A stretch of 64,000 nucleotides of DNA from Enterococcus gilvus ATCC BAA-350 (GTDB lineage Bacteria; Bacillota; Bacilli; Lactobacillales; Enterococcaceae). Shown here in pieces: positions 45,402 through 56,403 of this stretch; position 1 is the stretch's first letter, and the number at the start of each line of letters is the position of its first letter. The stretch covers positions 2,963,501-3,027,500 of the forward strand of contig NZ_ASWH01000001.1 in assembly GCF_000407545.1 (NCBI RefSeq), given 5' to 3'. The position numbers were made by a program, and so were the translations under genes. The notes below the pieces were generated by a model. That model was not told the DNA's origin, ran no database searches, and saw only the letters and a program-made list of their open reading frames with translations.

Positions 45402-48400
45402 TTAGTTTAATGGATTGTTCAAAGCGTCTTCCGCAGCCATTTGTGCTTCAATATCAGAGATACTGTAAACATTTTCGCTAGCTACAACGACTTCTTTTGG
45501 TTCCATGTTACGGTAAGTAGCCATACCTGTACCAGCAGGAATGATCTTACCGATGATAACATTTTCCTTCAATCCAAGTAACGGATCTTTCTTACCGCGA
45601 ATCGCAGCATCCGTCAAGACACGTGTTGTTTCTTGGAAGGATGCAGCAGATAAGAAGCTGTTTGTTTCCAATGAAGCTTTCGTGATACCAAGCAAGACTG
45701 GACGAGATGTCGCAGGTGTGCCGCCAGCAACTAAGGTATTGTAGTTTTGATCTTTAAAGTCAGCAATATCCAGCAATGTACCTGGCAAGATATCTGTGTC
45801 ACCTGGGTCCATTACGCGGACTTTACGCAACATTTGACGAACCATTACTTCAATATGCTTATCGCCGATTTCTACCCCTTGCATCCGGTAAACACGTTGT
45901 ACTTCACGAAGCAAGTATGTTTCAACTGAGATCACATCGCGGACTTGCAGCAAGTGTTTCGGATCGATCGAACCTTCTGTCAATCGTGCACCACGGTGGA
46001 TCATATCCCCTTCAACGACCTTCATACGAGAAGTATACGGAACAGTGTAGGTACGAGTATCGGTTTCACCTTTGACAGTAACTTCCTTCGTACGTGTCGC
46101 AGCATCTTCAGCGATCTCAACAACTTCACCCGTCACTTCAGTAATGACAGCTAGACCTTTAGGATTACGTGCTTCGAAGATTTCTTGGACACGAGGAAGA
46201 CCTTGTGTGATATCATCTCCGGCAACCCCGCCGGTATGGAATGTACGCATGGTCAACTGAGTACCTGGTTCACCGATTGATTGCGCGGCGATCGTACCAA
46301 CAGCTTCACCAACTTCAACGTCGTCACCAGTCGCCAAGTTGCGGCCGTAACAATGTTTACATACACCATGTTTGGTATTACATGTGAAGACGGAGCGAAT
46401 CGTTAATTTCTCAACGCCAGCGTCAATTAGACGTCTCGCATCTGCTTCACTGATCAATGCATCTGCAGGCAATAGAACTTCGCCTGTTTCAGGATGTTTT
46501 ACAGATTTTTGTGTATAACGTCCAACTAAGCGTTCTTCCAAGGATTCGATGATCTCGTTTCCTTCACGAATCGCAGAGATTTCAAGACCACGGTCAGTAC
46601 CACAATCTTCTTCACGTACGATAACATCTTGGGCAACGTCAACCAAACGACGAGTCAAGTAACCTGAATCGGCTGTCTTCAAGGCAGTATCGGTCATCCC
46701 TTTACGCGCCCCGTGAGTCGAGATAAACATTTCCAAGACAGATAGACCTTCACGGAAGTTTGAGATGATCGGCAATTCCATGATTTGTCCATTCGGAGCG
46801 GCCATCAATCCACGCATACCAGCAAGCTGAGTAAAGTTGGAGATGTTACCACGGGCTCCAGAATCAGACATCATGAAGATTGGGTTCTTCGCATCTAAGG
46901 ATTCCATTAGTCGTTGTTGGATTTCATCTTTGGCTGCATTCCAAACGGCAATAACACGTTCATACCGTTCATCATCCGTGATCAATCCACGACGGAATTG
47001 TTTCGTGATCGTGCCAACTTGTTTGTGGGCATTGTCGATGATTTCTTGTTTTTCAGCTAGCGCCATGATATCTGCGATACCAACAGTCATACCAGCATGT
47101 GTAGAATGTTTATATCCTAAGTCTTTCATACGGTCCAACATCATTGATGTATCAGTGACTTTGAAACGTTTGAAGACTTCAGCGATGATATTCCCAAGAT
47201 TTTTCTTCTTGAATGGCAAGATGATTTCTTGTTGTTTGATCGCTGCAGGAATATCTGCACCTTTTTCGACAAAGTATTTGTCAGGTGTATATTGTGTCAA
47301 GTTGAAATCAGTCGGTTCGTTCAAGTAAGGGAACTCTTGCGGCATGATCTCGTTGAAAATGATTTTCCCAACGGTAGTGATCAGCATACGTTCCTTTTGT
47401 TCTTCTGTGAATGGTTTGTCGCCTAATGTATTAGGGTCAACAGCCACGCGTGAATGCAAGTGAACATAGCCATTGCGCCATGCTAAAACAGCTTCATTCA
47501 TGTCACGGAAGATCATTCCTTCCCCTTCACGGCCTTCTTCTTCCATTGTTAGGTAATAGTTACCTAAGACCATATCTTGAGATGGTGTAACAACGGGTTT
47601 TCCGTCTTTAGGGTTCAAGATGTGAGTTGCAGCTAACATCAGCATACGAGCTTCTGCTTGCGCTTCTTCACCTAGAGGTAGATGGACAGCCATTTGGTCA
47701 CCATCGAAATCGGCATTGTAGGCTTCACACACAAGTGGGTGAAGACGAATGGCACGACCTTCAACTAAGATCGGTTCAAACGCTTGGATACCTAATCTGT
47801 GCAATGTAGGTGCCCGGTTCAGTAAAACAGGGTGTTCTTTAATAACTTCTTCTAGAACGTCCCAAACAACGTCTTCTTGACGTTCGATTTTACGTTTCGC
47901 ATTTTTGATATTTGAGGCAATTTCACGTTGGACTAATTCTTTCATTACGAAAGGTTTGAACAATTCGATCGCCATTTCTTTTGGCAGACCACATTGATAC
48001 ATTTTCAAGAACGGTCCAACAACGATAACGGAACGAGCAGAGTAGTCAACACGTTTACCCAGCAAGTTTTGACGGAAACGACCTTGTTTCCCTTTCAACA
48101 TGTGAGACAAAGATTTCAATGGACGGTTACCTGGTCCAGTAACTGGGCGACCACGACGACCATTATCGATCAATGCATCCACGGCTTCTTGCAGCATCCG
48201 TTTTTCATTTTGAACGATGATGTTTGGTGCATTCAAGTCTAACAAACGTTTCAAACGGTTGTTACGGTTGATGACACGACGGTATAGGTCATTCAAGTCA
48301 GAAGTCGCAAAACGACCACCTTCTAATTGAACCATCGGACGTAGATCTGGCGGGATGACAGGGATAACATCCATAACCATCCAGCCTGGCAGGTTGCCAG

Positions 48401-49055
48401 AAGAACGGAAAGCTTCTAACACATCCAAACGACGAATAGCGCGTGTACGCTTTTGTCCTTGAGCGGTTTTCAACTCTTCTTTTAATTCTGCAGATTCGCC
48501 ATCTAGATCGACTTGATCTAATAATTGTTTGATGGCTTCGGCACCCATAGCCGCATGAAATTCTTGACCGTATTGATCCCGTTTTTCACGGTATTCACGT
48601 TCAGTCAATAATTGTTTCTTTTCTAAACTAGTATTCCCTGCATCGATCACGACATAAGATGCAAAGTAGATGATTTCTTCTAACGCACGTGGACTCATGT
48701 CTAACACAAGACCCATCCGAGAAGGAATTCCTTTGAAATACCAGATGTGTGTTACAGGCGCTGCTAATTCAATATGGCCCATACGTTCACGACGAACTTT
48801 CGAACGTGTAACTTCGACACCACAACGGTCGCAGACGATTCCTTTATAACGAATCCGTTTGTATTTCCCACAGGCACATTCCCAGTCTTTGGTTGGCCCA
48901 AAAATTCTTTCATCGAATAACCCTTCGCGTTCAGGTTTTAGTGTACGGTAGTTAATGGTTTCCGGTTTTTTTACTTCACCGTATGACCAGCTTCTGATTT
49001 TTTCAGGAGAAGCCAAACCTATTTGCATACTTTCGAATTTATTTACATCGATCAA
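45402..49055 (-). CDS. rpoC: RNA polymerase beta' subunit
   Basis: This 1217-residue subunit has the zinc-binding [20 protein letters not shown] near the start, the catalytic [12 protein letters not shown] (three Asp hold Mg2+) and the second zinc cluster region [14 protein letters not shown]. It forms the active site and DNA clamp of RNA polymerase. The frame extends to an ATG seven codons upstream, but that would place the Shine-Dalgarno (GGAGGG) inside the gene. The family start [13 protein letters not shown] corresponds to a TTG at 49055 with good spacing. It follows rpoB after 141 bases that hold two hairpins. Confidence 0.98.
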   Translation of the reverse strand: MIDVNKFESMQIGLASPEKIRSWSYGEVKKPETINYRTLKPEREGLFDERIFGPTKDWECACGKYKRIRYKGIVCDRCGVEVTRSKVRRERMGHIELAAPVTHIWYFKGIPSRMGLVLDMSPRALEEIIYFASYVVIDAGNTSLEKKQLLTEREYREKRDQYGQEFHAAMGAEAIKQLLDQVDLDGESAELKEELKTAQGQKRTRAIRRLDVLEAFRSSGNLPGWMVMDVIPVIPPDLRPMVQLEGGRFATSDLNDLYRRVINRNNRLKRLLDLNAPNIIVQNEKRMLQEAVDALIDNGRRGRPVTGPGNRPLKSLSHMLKGKQGRFRQNLLGKRVDYSARSVIVVGPFLKMYQCGLPKEMAIELFKPFVMKELVQREIASNIKNAKRKIERQEDVVWDVLEEVIKEHPVLLNRAPTLHRLGIQAFEPILVEGRAIRLHPLVCEAYNADFDGDQMAVHLPLGEEAQAEARMLMLAATHILNPKDGKPVVTPSQDMVLGNYYLTMEEEGREGEGMIFRDMNEAVLAWRNGYVHLHSRVAVDPNTLGDKPFTEEQKERMLITTVGKIIFNEIMPQEFPYLNEPTDFNLTQYTPDKYFVEKGADIPAAIKQQEIILPFKKKNLGNIIAEVFKRFKVTDTSMMLDRMKDLGYKHSTHAGMTVGIADIMALAEKQEIIDNAHKQVGTITKQFRRGLITDDERYERVIAVWNAAKDEIQQRLMESLDAKNPIFMMSDSGARGNISNFTQLAGMRGLMAAPNGQIMELPIISNFREGLSVLEMFISTHGARKGMTDTALKTADSGYLTRRLVDVAQDVIVREEDCGTDRGLEISAIREGNEIIESLEERLVGRYTQKSVKHPETGEVLLPADALISEADARRLIDAGVEKLTIRSVFTCNTKHGVCKHCYGRNLATGDDVEVGEAVGTIAAQSIGEPGTQLTMRTFHTGGVAGDDITQGLPRVQEIFEARNPKGLAVITEVTGEVVEIAEDAATRTKEVTVKGETDTRTYTVPYTSRMKVVEGDMIHRGARLTEGSIDPKHLLQVRDVISVETYLLREVQRVYRMQGVEIGDKHIEVMVRQMLRKVRVMDPGDTDILPGTLLDIADFKDQNYNTLVAGGTPATSRPVLLGITKASLETNSFLSAASFQETTRVLTDAAIRGKKDPLLGLKENVIIGKIIPAGTGMATYRNMEPKEVVVASENVYSISDIEAQMAAEDALNNPLN

Positions 49056-49082
49056 AAGGGTTTCCCTCCATTTCATTTTATC

Positions 49083-49169
49083 GTAAGTCAGCTAACAACT
49101 AGCTGACTTACATATGCATAAACGGTGTTCCAGAAGTAGCTTCTTCGGAAATAAGCTGAGCACTTCTGG
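49083..49169 (-). other. Two hairpins in the rpoB-rpoC spacer
   Basis: A perfect 12-bp stem (GTAAGTCAGCTA / TAGCTGACTTAC, loop ACAAC, 49083-49111) and a second stem (CCAGAAGT / ACTTCTGG with inner AGCTT/AAGCT, 49130-49169) fill the spacer. Neither has a T tract, so they look like RNA processing or stability elements and not terminators. Confidence 0.75.
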
Positions 49170-49196
49170 CACATCCTCTTCAGACAAGTGTGTTGC

Positions 49197-52100
49197 TTAT
49201 AAGTCTTCGGCAGTTTCGATTTCTTGGATCAAGTCAGATTTTTGTTCCGCTTTTTCAGCAGCAGCTTGCTCTTCCACTTGTTTTGCAGATTGTTGCTGTT
49301 CTGCATACTTCGTTAAGGCATCCACTGTGATCAAGTCATCATCATCGTCATCCATGTCTCGCAACTCGATTTCTTTGTCATTAATATCTAAGACTTGCAT
49401 ATCTAAACCAAGAGCTTGTAATTCTTTCACCAATACACGGAAAGATTCAGGCACGCCTGGTTTTGGAATAGGTTCACCTTTGACGATGGCTTCGTAAGTT
49501 TTTACACGACCAACCACATCATCTGATTTGTAAGTCAAGATTTCTTGTAACGTATACGCAGCACCGTAAGCTTCCAGTGCCCAAACTTCCATTTCCCCGA
49601 AACGTTGTCCACCAAATTGTGCTTTACCACCCAATGGTTGTTGTGTAACAAGAGAGTAAGGTCCAATTGAACGAGCGTGCAATTTATCATCGACCATGTG
49701 GGCCAATTTGATCATGTACATCACTCCGACAGAAATACGGTTATCGAATGGTTCACCTGTACGTCCATCATAAAGGACAGTCTTAGCGTCTGCCGCCATA
49801 CGAGATTCACGTACTGTTTCCCAAACATCGCTATCTTGCGCACCATCGAAGACTGGCGTAGCTACATGGATACCTAGTTGGCGAGCAGCCATCCCTAAGT
49901 GCAATTCCAGTACTTGCCCGATATTCATACGAGAAGGTACCCCTAATGGATTCAACATGACATCCACTGGTGTGCCGTCTGGTAAATACGGCATGTCTTC
50001 TTCTGGCATGATGCGAGAAACGACCCCTTTGTTTCCGTGACGGCCGGCCATTTTATCGCCTTCGTGAATTTTACGTTTTTGCACGATGTAGACGCGCACT
50101 AACATATTCACACCTGGAGATAATTCGTCGCCTGCTTCACGGGTAAAGATCTTCACGTCATGAACGATCCCACCGCCGCCGTGAGGCACACGTAGAGAGG
50201 TATCGCGAACTTCGCGGGCTTTTTCACCAAAGATCGCATGCAATAAGCGTTCTTCTGCTGATAATTCAGTTACCCCTTTAGGAGTGACTTTTCCTACCAA
50301 TAAATCGCCATCGTGAACTTCGGCACCGATACGGATAATACCCATTTCGTCTAAGTTCTTCAATGCGTCTTCCCCAACATTAGGGATTTCCCGAGTGATT
50401 TCTTCAGGTCCTAATTTCGTATCACGGGCTTCTGATTCGTATTCTTCAATATGGATTGATGTATAAACATCATCTTTCACTAAACGACGGCTCATGATGA
50501 TGGCATCTTCATAGTTGTACCCTTCCCAAGTCATGAAGGCTACGACCACGTTTTGACCTAAAGCCAATTCGCCGTTTTCCATAGAAGGTCCGTCAGCTAA
50601 AATATCGCCGACTTCTACTTGTTCGCCTAGTCCAACTAATGGACGTTGGTTATAACTTGTTCCTGAGTTTGAACGACGGAATTTTGTGATATCGTATTTA
50701 TCTAATGCACCGTTGTCGCGACGTACACGAACTTCGTGCGCATCAACAAATTCAACGACACCGTCATTTTTACATAATAAAGCGGCCCCTGAGTCATGCG
50801 CTGCTTTATATTCCATCCCTGTACCGACCCAAGGAGAACGTGGTTGGATCAACGGCACAGCTTGACGCTGCATGTTGGCACCCATCAAGGCACGGTTGGA
50901 GTCATCGTTTTCCAAGAACGGGATACACGCAGTAGCGACTGCGACTACTTGTTTTGGTGATACATCCATGTAATCGACTTTATCGATCGTTACTTCCAAG
51001 TTTTCAGAAGTGGCACGAGCCATAACGACTTCTTCTGCAAACGTGCCGTCATCGTTCAATTTACTGTTCGCTTGGGCTACTACGTAATGGTCCTCGATGT
51101 CAGCTGTTAAATAGTCGATCGTATCTGTTACTCGACCTGTTGAGCGGTCCACACGACGGTAAGGTGTTTCGATGAATCCAAATTTATTGACCTTCGCATA
51201 AGAAGCCAAGCTATTGATCAACCCGATGTTTGGACCTTCGGGGGTTTCAATCGGACACATACGGCCATAGTGAGAATAGTGAACGTCTCGAACTTCATAT
51301 CCGGCACGGTCACGAGTCAAACCACCAGGTCCTAAGGCAGATAAACGACGTTTATGCGTCAATTCCCCTAATGGATTGGTTTGGTCCATGAACTGTGACA
51401 ACTGAGAAGAACCAAAGAATTCTTTGATGCTGGCAACAACTGGACGAATGTTGATCAATTGTTGCGGCGTCAATGTTTCTTGGTCTTGGATCGACATACG
51501 TTCGCGAACAACACGTTCCATACGAGCTAATCCAATACGGAATTGGTTTTGTAATAACTCACCCACTGAACGAATACGACGGTTCCCTAAATGGTCGATG
51601 TCATCGACATTGCCGATACCTTCCATCAAGTTCAAGAAGTAGCTCATTGAAGCAATGATGTCAGCAGGACGAACCGTACGTACAGAAGAATCTGGGTACG
51701 CGTTTCCGATCACAGTGACTTCACGTTCTGGATCTTTTGGTGAAAAGACTTTGATGACTTGAACCGTCATCGGATCTGTCACAACTGCATCTTCAGATGG
51801 ATAATAGGTTACTGAGTTCAAACCAGCTTCAAGTTTTGGCCCTAATTCTTCCATTACTTGATGGGTAAGAACTGTACCCTTTTCAACAACGATTTCGCCT
51901 GTTTCAGCATCCACTAATGTTTCAGCTAAAGTGAGGTTCAAAAGACGTGTTTTAAGGTCTAATTTTTTATTTACTTTGTAACGACCAACATTTGCTAAGT
52001 CGTAACGCTTTGGATCGAAGAAACGAGCAGTTAACAAGCTGCGAGAGCTGTCTGCTGTTTTTGGTTCGCCGGGACGTAAACGTTCGTATACATCTTTCAA

Positions 52101-52811
52101 CCCTTCTTCTGTACGAGAATCACTTGGGTTTTTGTGCAAGTCCTTCTCGATCGTGTTGCGAAGTGAATCACTTTCGCCAAAGATTTCAAAGATCGTATCA
52201 TCTGAACCAAATCCTAAGGCACGAACTAACGTGGTCAAAGGAATTTTACGTGTACGGTCGATACGCACATAAGAGATATCTTTTGCGTCAGTTTCCATTT
52301 CTAACCATGCGCCACGGTTAGGAATGACCGTAGAACCGAAACCTTCTTTCCCGTTTTTATCCACTTTACCGTGGAAATAAACACCAGGAGAACGAACCAA
52401 CTGGGATACAATAACCCGTTCTGCTCCGTTGATGATGAATGTTCCTTGTTCTGTCATTAATGGGAAATCTCCAAAGAATACTTCTTGAGATTTGATTTCT
52501 CCCGTTTCGCGGTTCACTAAACGTAAAACAACATGCAATGGTGCAGAATAATTTGCATCGTGTGAACGAGCCTCTGCAACCGTGTATTTAGGTTCTTTCA
52601 ATTCATAGTCAACAAATTCAAGTGACAAGTTTCCATTAAAGTCTTCAATTGGCAAAATGTCTTCAAACATTTCTCGCAAGCCCTCATCTAAGAACCATTG
52701 ATAAGAATCTGTTTGAATTTCGATCAAATTCGGTAATTCCAACACTTCACTGATTCGTGCGAAGCTTCTACGTTCTCGGTGTTTTCCGTATTTCACTACG
52801 TGTCCAGCCAA
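49197..52811 (-). CDS. rpoB: RNA polymerase beta subunit
   Basis: This 1204-residue subunit matches enterococcal RpoB throughout: [19 protein letters not shown] at the start, the rifampicin region [20 protein letters not shown] with [11 protein letters not shown] (no resistance substitution evident at the usual positions), and [12 protein letters not shown] later. The C-terminal acidic/Gln-rich tail ([20 protein letters not shown] and beyond) is typical of the genus. The start is a TTG at 52811 with GAGGGG 8 bases upstream; a GTG three codons earlier touches the Shine-Dalgarno. It is transcribed from 53081-53053 through a leader of about 235 bases. Confidence 0.98.
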   Translation of the reverse strand: MAGHVVKYGKHRERRSFARISEVLELPNLIEIQTDSYQWFLDEGLREMFEDILPIEDFNGNLSLEFVDYELKEPKYTVAEARSHDANYSAPLHVVLRLVNRETGEIKSQEVFFGDFPLMTEQGTFIINGAERVIVSQLVRSPGVYFHGKVDKNGKEGFGSTVIPNRGAWLEMETDAKDISYVRIDRTRKIPLTTLVRALGFGSDDTIFEIFGESDSLRNTIEKDLHKNPSDSRTEEGLKDVYERLRPGEPKTADSSRSLLTARFFDPKRYDLANVGRYKVNKKLDLKTRLLNLTLAETLVDAETGEIVVEKGTVLTHQVMEELGPKLEAGLNSVTYYPSEDAVVTDPMTVQVIKVFSPKDPEREVTVIGNAYPDSSVRTVRPADIIASMSYFLNLMEGIGNVDDIDHLGNRRIRSVGELLQNQFRIGLARMERVVRERMSIQDQETLTPQQLINIRPVVASIKEFFGSSQLSQFMDQTNPLGELTHKRRLSALGPGGLTRDRAGYEVRDVHYSHYGRMCPIETPEGPNIGLINSLASYAKVNKFGFIETPYRRVDRSTGRVTDTIDYLTADIEDHYVVAQANSKLNDDGTFAEEVVMARATSENLEVTIDKVDYMDVSPKQVVAVATACIPFLENDDSNRALMGANMQRQAVPLIQPRSPWVGTGMEYKAAHDSGAALLCKNDGVVEFVDAHEVRVRRDNGALDKYDITKFRRSNSGTSYNQRPLVGLGEQVEVGDILADGPSMENGELALGQNVVVAFMTWEGYNYEDAIIMSRRLVKDDVYTSIHIEEYESEARDTKLGPEEITREIPNVGEDALKNLDEMGIIRIGAEVHDGDLLVGKVTPKGVTELSAEERLLHAIFGEKAREVRDTSLRVPHGGGGIVHDVKIFTREAGDELSPGVNMLVRVYIVQKRKIHEGDKMAGRHGNKGVVSRIMPEEDMPYLPDGTPVDVMLNPLGVPSRMNIGQVLELHLGMAARQLGIHVATPVFDGAQDSDVWETVRESRMAADAKTVLYDGRTGEPFDNRISVGVMYMIKLAHMVDDKLHARSIGPYSLVTQQPLGGKAQFGGQRFGEMEVWALEAYGAAYTLQEILTYKSDDVVGRVKTYEAIVKGEPIPKPGVPESFRVLVKELQALGLDMQVLDINDKEIELRDMDDDDDDLITVDALTKYAEQQQSAKQVEEQAAAEKAEQKSDLIQEIETAEDL

Positions 52812-53052
52812 GTTCTTCACCCCTCTTAAAAGTTTGAAAACCGATCCGAAGATAAATTACAATAATATTACAAAAATTAAATTACTGTAACGCGCGACAT
52901 TTTTTGCGGCTTTTAGGCAAAAAAAAACCAAAAATAGAACGTTCTCTTGAAAATATTCATGAGCTTCTACTTTTGTTTCCTTATTTAAAAGCCGGAACGG
53001 ACAATATTTCGCTCCTGCCCTTTATCAGTTCAGATAGTTTTAGCAAATTAAT

Positions 53053-53081
53053 ATAATACACGCTCTGAACATAAAAGTCAA
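53053..53081 (-). promoter_or_regulatory. rpoB promoter
   Basis: On the minus strand TTGACT (53081-53076), a 17-base spacer and TATTAT (53058-53053) form a near-consensus sigma-A promoter. The predicted transcript starts near 53046 and has a 5' leader of about 235 bases, AT-rich with a run of nine A (nine T in the other sense) near 52918-52927 and no open frame I can support. Confidence 0.7.
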
Positions 53082-53196
53082 TAGCCTCAACGAATGCCTT
53101 CACTTTGCATAATGTTTTCTTAAAAATTTCTGCAAGTATTAATTGATTCAAATCGTTTTACATTTTTGAATATTCAGAATATTCTTCTCTTTGTTA

Positions 53197-53225
53197 TTGA
53201 CATCTCATTTTTCTTAACGTATACT
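53197..53225 (+). promoter_or_regulatory. Promoter of the ABC transporter operon
   Basis: TTGACA (53197-53202), a 17-base spacer and TATACT (53220-53225) make a strong promoter. The transcript would start near 53232, about 27 bases before the leader peptide ATG. Confidence 0.8.
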
Positions 53226-53258
53226 AATCTACATCTTAACAAGTTGGAGGTTATTCCT

Positions 53259-53318
53259 ATGATAAATCATAAAAACTCACAACTGAATAACCGCTATTAC
53301 TTTAGCTATTTTAGATAG
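53259..53318 (+). CDS. Leader peptide rich in Tyr and Phe
   Basis: A 19-codon frame starts at ATG 53259, with TTGGAGG about 8 bases upstream, and stops at TAG 53316-53318. It ends NNRYYFSYFR, so three Tyr and two Phe codons fall within the last seven codons. A 12-bp hairpin begins immediately after the stop. The strong promoter, good ribosome site and downstream attenuator make a translated regulatory peptide likely. No homology is known to me; function is inferred. Confidence 0.65.
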   Translation: MINHKNSQLNNRYYFSYFR

Positions 53319-53497
53319 GTTTGTATTCATCACGATGGATACAAACGACTTGAGTGTTTTTTGTATCTATGATGGCTAGAGCATTTCAACGTACCAACGG
53401 CCGCATAGAGAAATCTAAGTGGCTGAGGGATCATACTATTTTTGTATTCGTATCACCCACTTAGAGTTTTAGACTTCTAAGCGGGTGATTTTTTTAT
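53319..53497 (+). promoter_or_regulatory. Transcription attenuator upstream of the ABC transporter
   Basis: Helix 1:2 pairs 53319-53330 with 53335-53346 (12 bp). Strand 2 can pair instead with 3 (GATACAAA 53338-53345 with TTTGTATC 53360-53367). Strands 3:4 pair TCTATG/CATAGA and GGC/GCC (53366-53376 with 53400-53409). An antiterminator TCTAAGTGG (53414-53422) competes for 53457-53465 with a terminator stem ATCACCCACTTAGA (53452-53465) / TCTAAGCGGGTGAT (53476-53489), followed by seven T. No T-box core sequence is present. Confidence 0.7.
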
Positions 53498-53589
53498 TGA
53501 AAAAGGGTTCGATGAAGGTTGAACAGTTTGAGCAGCAGAGGCCTTTTCCTAGAGAAAAGGAAAAACTTTAAAACGAAAGAGGAGAAAAG

Positions 53590-54558
53590 ATGATGAAAAA
53601 GACAGTATTAGCAGGAATTGGATTAGTAAGTTTATTGATGTTGGGAGCTTGCGGCAACAAAGAAGCAGCAAGTAACGATGATGTGAAAACCGTGGGTGTT
53701 TTACAGTTGGTACAGCACGCGTCATTAGATAGTGCGTACGACGGTTTCAAAGAAGGGCTGGCTGAAGGCGGCTATAAAGAAGGCGATAATTTGAAGATCG
53801 AATATCAAAACGCCCAAAACAATCAAGACAATCTAAAAAGTATGAGCGAAAAATTAGTTAAAGATAAAGCAGATTTGTTATTAGGGATTGCTACTCCTGC
53901 CGCGCAATCACTTTTGAATGCAACACAAGATATTCCGATCACAGTTACAGCCGTAACGGATCTAAAAGAAGCAAAACTCGTGAAGAGCGATAAAAAACCA
54001 GGCGGAAATGTCACAGGAACAACTGACATGGTCCCAATCGACAAACAAATCGACTTGCTGTTGTCCATCGTTCCTGATGCAAAATCAATTGGCATTATGT
54101 ATAACGCCGGCGAAGCCAATTCAAAAATCCAAGCAGACTTAGCTGAAAAGGCATTGAAAAAAGCTGGGGTCGAAGTAAAAGTCAAAACAGCAAATACTAC
54201 CAACGATGTGCAACAAGTAACGGAATCTTTAGCGAATGAAACAGACGGCATCTATGTTCCTACAGACAATACCTTCGCCAGTGCAGCACCGGTGGTTGGA
54301 AATGTCGTAAAAGAAAAGAAAATCCCGCTCGTTGCTGGATCAACAGACCAAGTTGACGGCGGCGGTTTAGCAACTGTAGGGATCGACTACAAATCCCTCG
54401 GAAAACAAACTGGGAAAATGGCTGCTAAAATTTTAGATGGCGATGCAAAACCCGCGGATACGCCTGTTGAATCCGCAGACTCCCTTAAATTAGTCGTTAA
54501 CAAAGACATGGCTGAAGCTTTAGGAATCGATCCGAACAGCATCAAAGAACCGAAATAA
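53590..54558 (+). CDS. ABC transporter substrate-binding lipoprotein (TrpX family)
   Basis: This 322-residue lipoprotein has a signal peptide with lipobox LMLGAC (lipidated Cys near 21) and the two-lobed fold of the ABC_sub_bind/TrpX family (VGVLQLVQHASLDSAYDGFKEG, IPITVTAVTDL, IPLVAGSTDQVDGGG). Family members in streptococci are linked to tryptophan uptake; related proteins serve other aromatic amino acids. Two adjacent ATGs (53590, 53593) are both possible behind GAGGAG. It heads a three-gene operon governed by the attenuator upstream. The leader's Tyr/Phe codons hint at an aromatic substrate. Confidence 0.85.
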   Translation: MMKKTVLAGIGLVSLLMLGACGNKEAASNDDVKTVGVLQLVQHASLDSAYDGFKEGLAEGGYKEGDNLKIEYQNAQNNQDNLKSMSEKLVKDKADLLLGIATPAAQSLLNATQDIPITVTAVTDLKEAKLVKSDKKPGGNVTGTTDMVPIDKQIDLLLSIVPDAKSIGIMYNAGEANSKIQADLAEKALKKAGVEVKVKTANTTNDVQQVTESLANETDGIYVPTDNTFASAAPVVGNVVKEKKIPLVAGSTDQVDGGGLATVGIDYKSLGKQTGKMAAKILDGDAKPADTPVESADSLKLVVNKDMAEALGIDPNSIKEPK

Positions 54559-54599
54559 TCACCCTTTAATATAGCTCGACGAAGAAAGAAGGAAGAATC

Positions 54600-55523
54600 A
54601 TGAATGTTATCACTCTGTTATTATCAGCGACGTCACAAGGTATGCTCTGGTCGTTACTTGCGATTGGGGTCTACATGACTTTTCGAATTTTAGATATTGC
54701 CGATCTGACTGCCGAGGGTAGTTTTCCCCTTGGCGGCGGGATCGCAGCCATCGCTATCGTTAATGGAATGCATCCCGTAGTGGCTACGTTGCTTGCGTTT
54801 GGCGGCGGGATGTTGGCTGGCTTGGTCACAGGAATTTTAAATACGAAATTTAAGATTCCTGCACTGCTTGCCGGGATTATTACTATGACGGGGCTATATT
54901 CGATTACGTCTCGCGTCATGGGCGCACCAAACATCGCATTGCTCGGTGAAGATACTGTATTCACCGCGGCTCAGAATATGGGATTGACTAAAAATAATGC
55001 CGTTATTTTAGTAGGATTAGTGATCGTACTGCTGGCTATTTTACTATTGGTTTTATTTTTCCGAACAGAGATTGGTTTAGCGGTTCGAGCAACGGGAGAC
55101 AATCCTGATATGAGTGAGGCCAATGGAATCAAAACCGAGAATATGAAGCTGTTAGGGTACATGATTTCGAACGGCAGCATCGCGCTTTCGGGTGCCTTAC
55201 TCGCGCAAAACAACGGGTTTGCTGATCTAAATTCAGGAGTAGGGACGATCGTTATAGGATTAGCGTCTATCATCATCGCAGAAGTCCTGCTTCGTAATAG
55301 ACCTATCTTTATCCGCTTGATCACGATCGTTGCCGGCGCTATTATTTACCGTTTCATCTTAGCATTGGTTTTCGAAATGAATGTGGAGCCGACCGATTCT
55401 AAGTTAGCTTCAGCGATCGTTTTAGTTATTTGCTTATCGTTACCGCAAATTCGCTCAAAATTTACCATTAAATCCAAAAAGAAAGGGGCGGACGTCCATG
55501 CAACCGGTACTAAGAATCAGTAA
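54600..55523 (+). CDS. ABC transporter permease (TrpY-like, branched-chain type)
   Basis: This 307-residue permease has about eight or nine membrane helices and the family segments RILDIADLTAEGSFPLGGG and LAVRATGDNPDMSEANGI, the latter being the coupling region facing the ATPase. It belongs to the LivH-like permeases paired with TrpX-type binding proteins. The C-terminus is basic (SKKKGADVHATGTKNQ) and overlaps the ATPase gene by 26 bases. A single permease gene implies a homodimer. Confidence 0.88.
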   Translation: MNVITLLLSATSQGMLWSLLAIGVYMTFRILDIADLTAEGSFPLGGGIAAIAIVNGMHPVVATLLAFGGGMLAGLVTGILNTKFKIPALLAGIITMTGLYSITSRVMGAPNIALLGEDTVFTAAQNMGLTKNNAVILVGLVIVLLAILLLVLFFRTEIGLAVRATGDNPDMSEANGIKTENMKLLGYMISNGSIALSGALLAQNNGFADLNSGVGTIVIGLASIIIAEVLLRNRPIFIRLITIVAGAIIYRFILALVFEMNVEPTDSKLASAIVLVICLSLPQIRSKFTIKSKKKGADVHATGTKNQ

Positions 55524-56301
55524 TCTTCATCAATATTTTGAACGTGGAACAGTCAATGAAAATCATGTCTTGCGTGGCATCAACTTAAGTTTAGCCCCTG
55601 GTGAATTCGTGACGATCATCGGCGGAAATGGAGCAGGTAAATCCACCCTGCTAAACAGTGTGGCAGGAACGTTGCCGATTGAAGAAGGCCAAATGTTTTT
55701 AAACGAAGAGGATATCACGAAACATTCCGTGACTCGACGCTCAAAAAAAATCAGCCGTGTCTTCCAAGACCCGAAGATGGGGACTGCCGTACGCTTATCT
55801 GTAGAAGAAAATTTAGCCTTAGCAATGAAACGTGGGCATAAGCGTGGATTTTCTCTTGGTGTTAAAAGCAAAGACCGCAGCTTTTTCCAAGAACAATTAG
55901 CGATGTTGAATCTAAATTTGGAAAATCGCCTTGATGCAGAGATCGGCTTGCTTTCCGGCGGACAACGCCAAGCGATCACCCTATTGATGGCAACCCTGCA
56001 ACGACCTGATTTGATTTTACTAGATGAACATACGGCTGCACTAGATCCAAAAACATCGCTGACAGTGATGGAATTGACGGATCGCCTGATTCGTGAGCAG
56101 GAACTGACGGCTTTCATGGTTACCCATAATATGGAAGATGCTATCCAATACGGCAACCGTCTAATCATGCTTCACCAAGGTCAAATCGCATTAGACTTGA
56201 AACAAGAAGAAAAAAAACACCTGACTGTGCCAAAATTAATGGAACTTTTCCATCAAAATTCGGGTGTCGAATTGAAAGACGATGCGTTATTATTAGGGTA
56301 A
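55498..56301 (+). CDS. ABC transporter ATPase (TrpZ-like)
   Basis: This 267-residue ATPase has Walker A GGNGAGKST, a signature reading LSGGQRQAI and Walker B LILLDEHTAALD (Glu replaced in the usual DEPT by DEHT, which is common in this subgroup). It energises the permease encoded just upstream, with which it overlaps. A terminator follows. Confidence 0.9.
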   Translation: MQPVLRISNLHQYFERGTVNENHVLRGINLSLAPGEFVTIIGGNGAGKSTLLNSVAGTLPIEEGQMFLNEEDITKHSVTRRSKKISRVFQDPKMGTAVRLSVEENLALAMKRGHKRGFSLGVKSKDRSFFQEQLAMLNLNLENRLDAEIGLLSGGQRQAITLLMATLQRPDLILLDEHTAALDPKTSLTVMELTDRLIREQELTAFMVTHNMEDAIQYGNRLIMLHQGQIALDLKQEEKKHLTVPKLMELFHQNSGVELKDDALLLG

Positions 56302-56331
56302 AAATTACATGCTTTACTTCCTTCTTTTGTG

Positions 56332-56361
56332 ACAGGCTACTTTTATGTAGCCTGTTTTTTT
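56332..56361 (+). terminator. Terminator of the ABC transporter operon
   Basis: ACAGGCTAC pairs with GTAGCCTGT around TTTTAT and is followed by a T run. It lies 30 bases after the ATPase gene and 42 bases before birA. Confidence 0.88.
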
Positions 56362-56403
56362 GTTACACTGAGCCCAGAATAGAAAAAGGAAGAAGGTGTT
56401 CGA

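Noticed and set aside
53319-53500. T-box riboswitch upstream of the ABC transporter
   Set aside because: The near-invariant T-box core (GGTGGNACCGCG) is absent. A translated leader frame with competing hairpins explains the region better.
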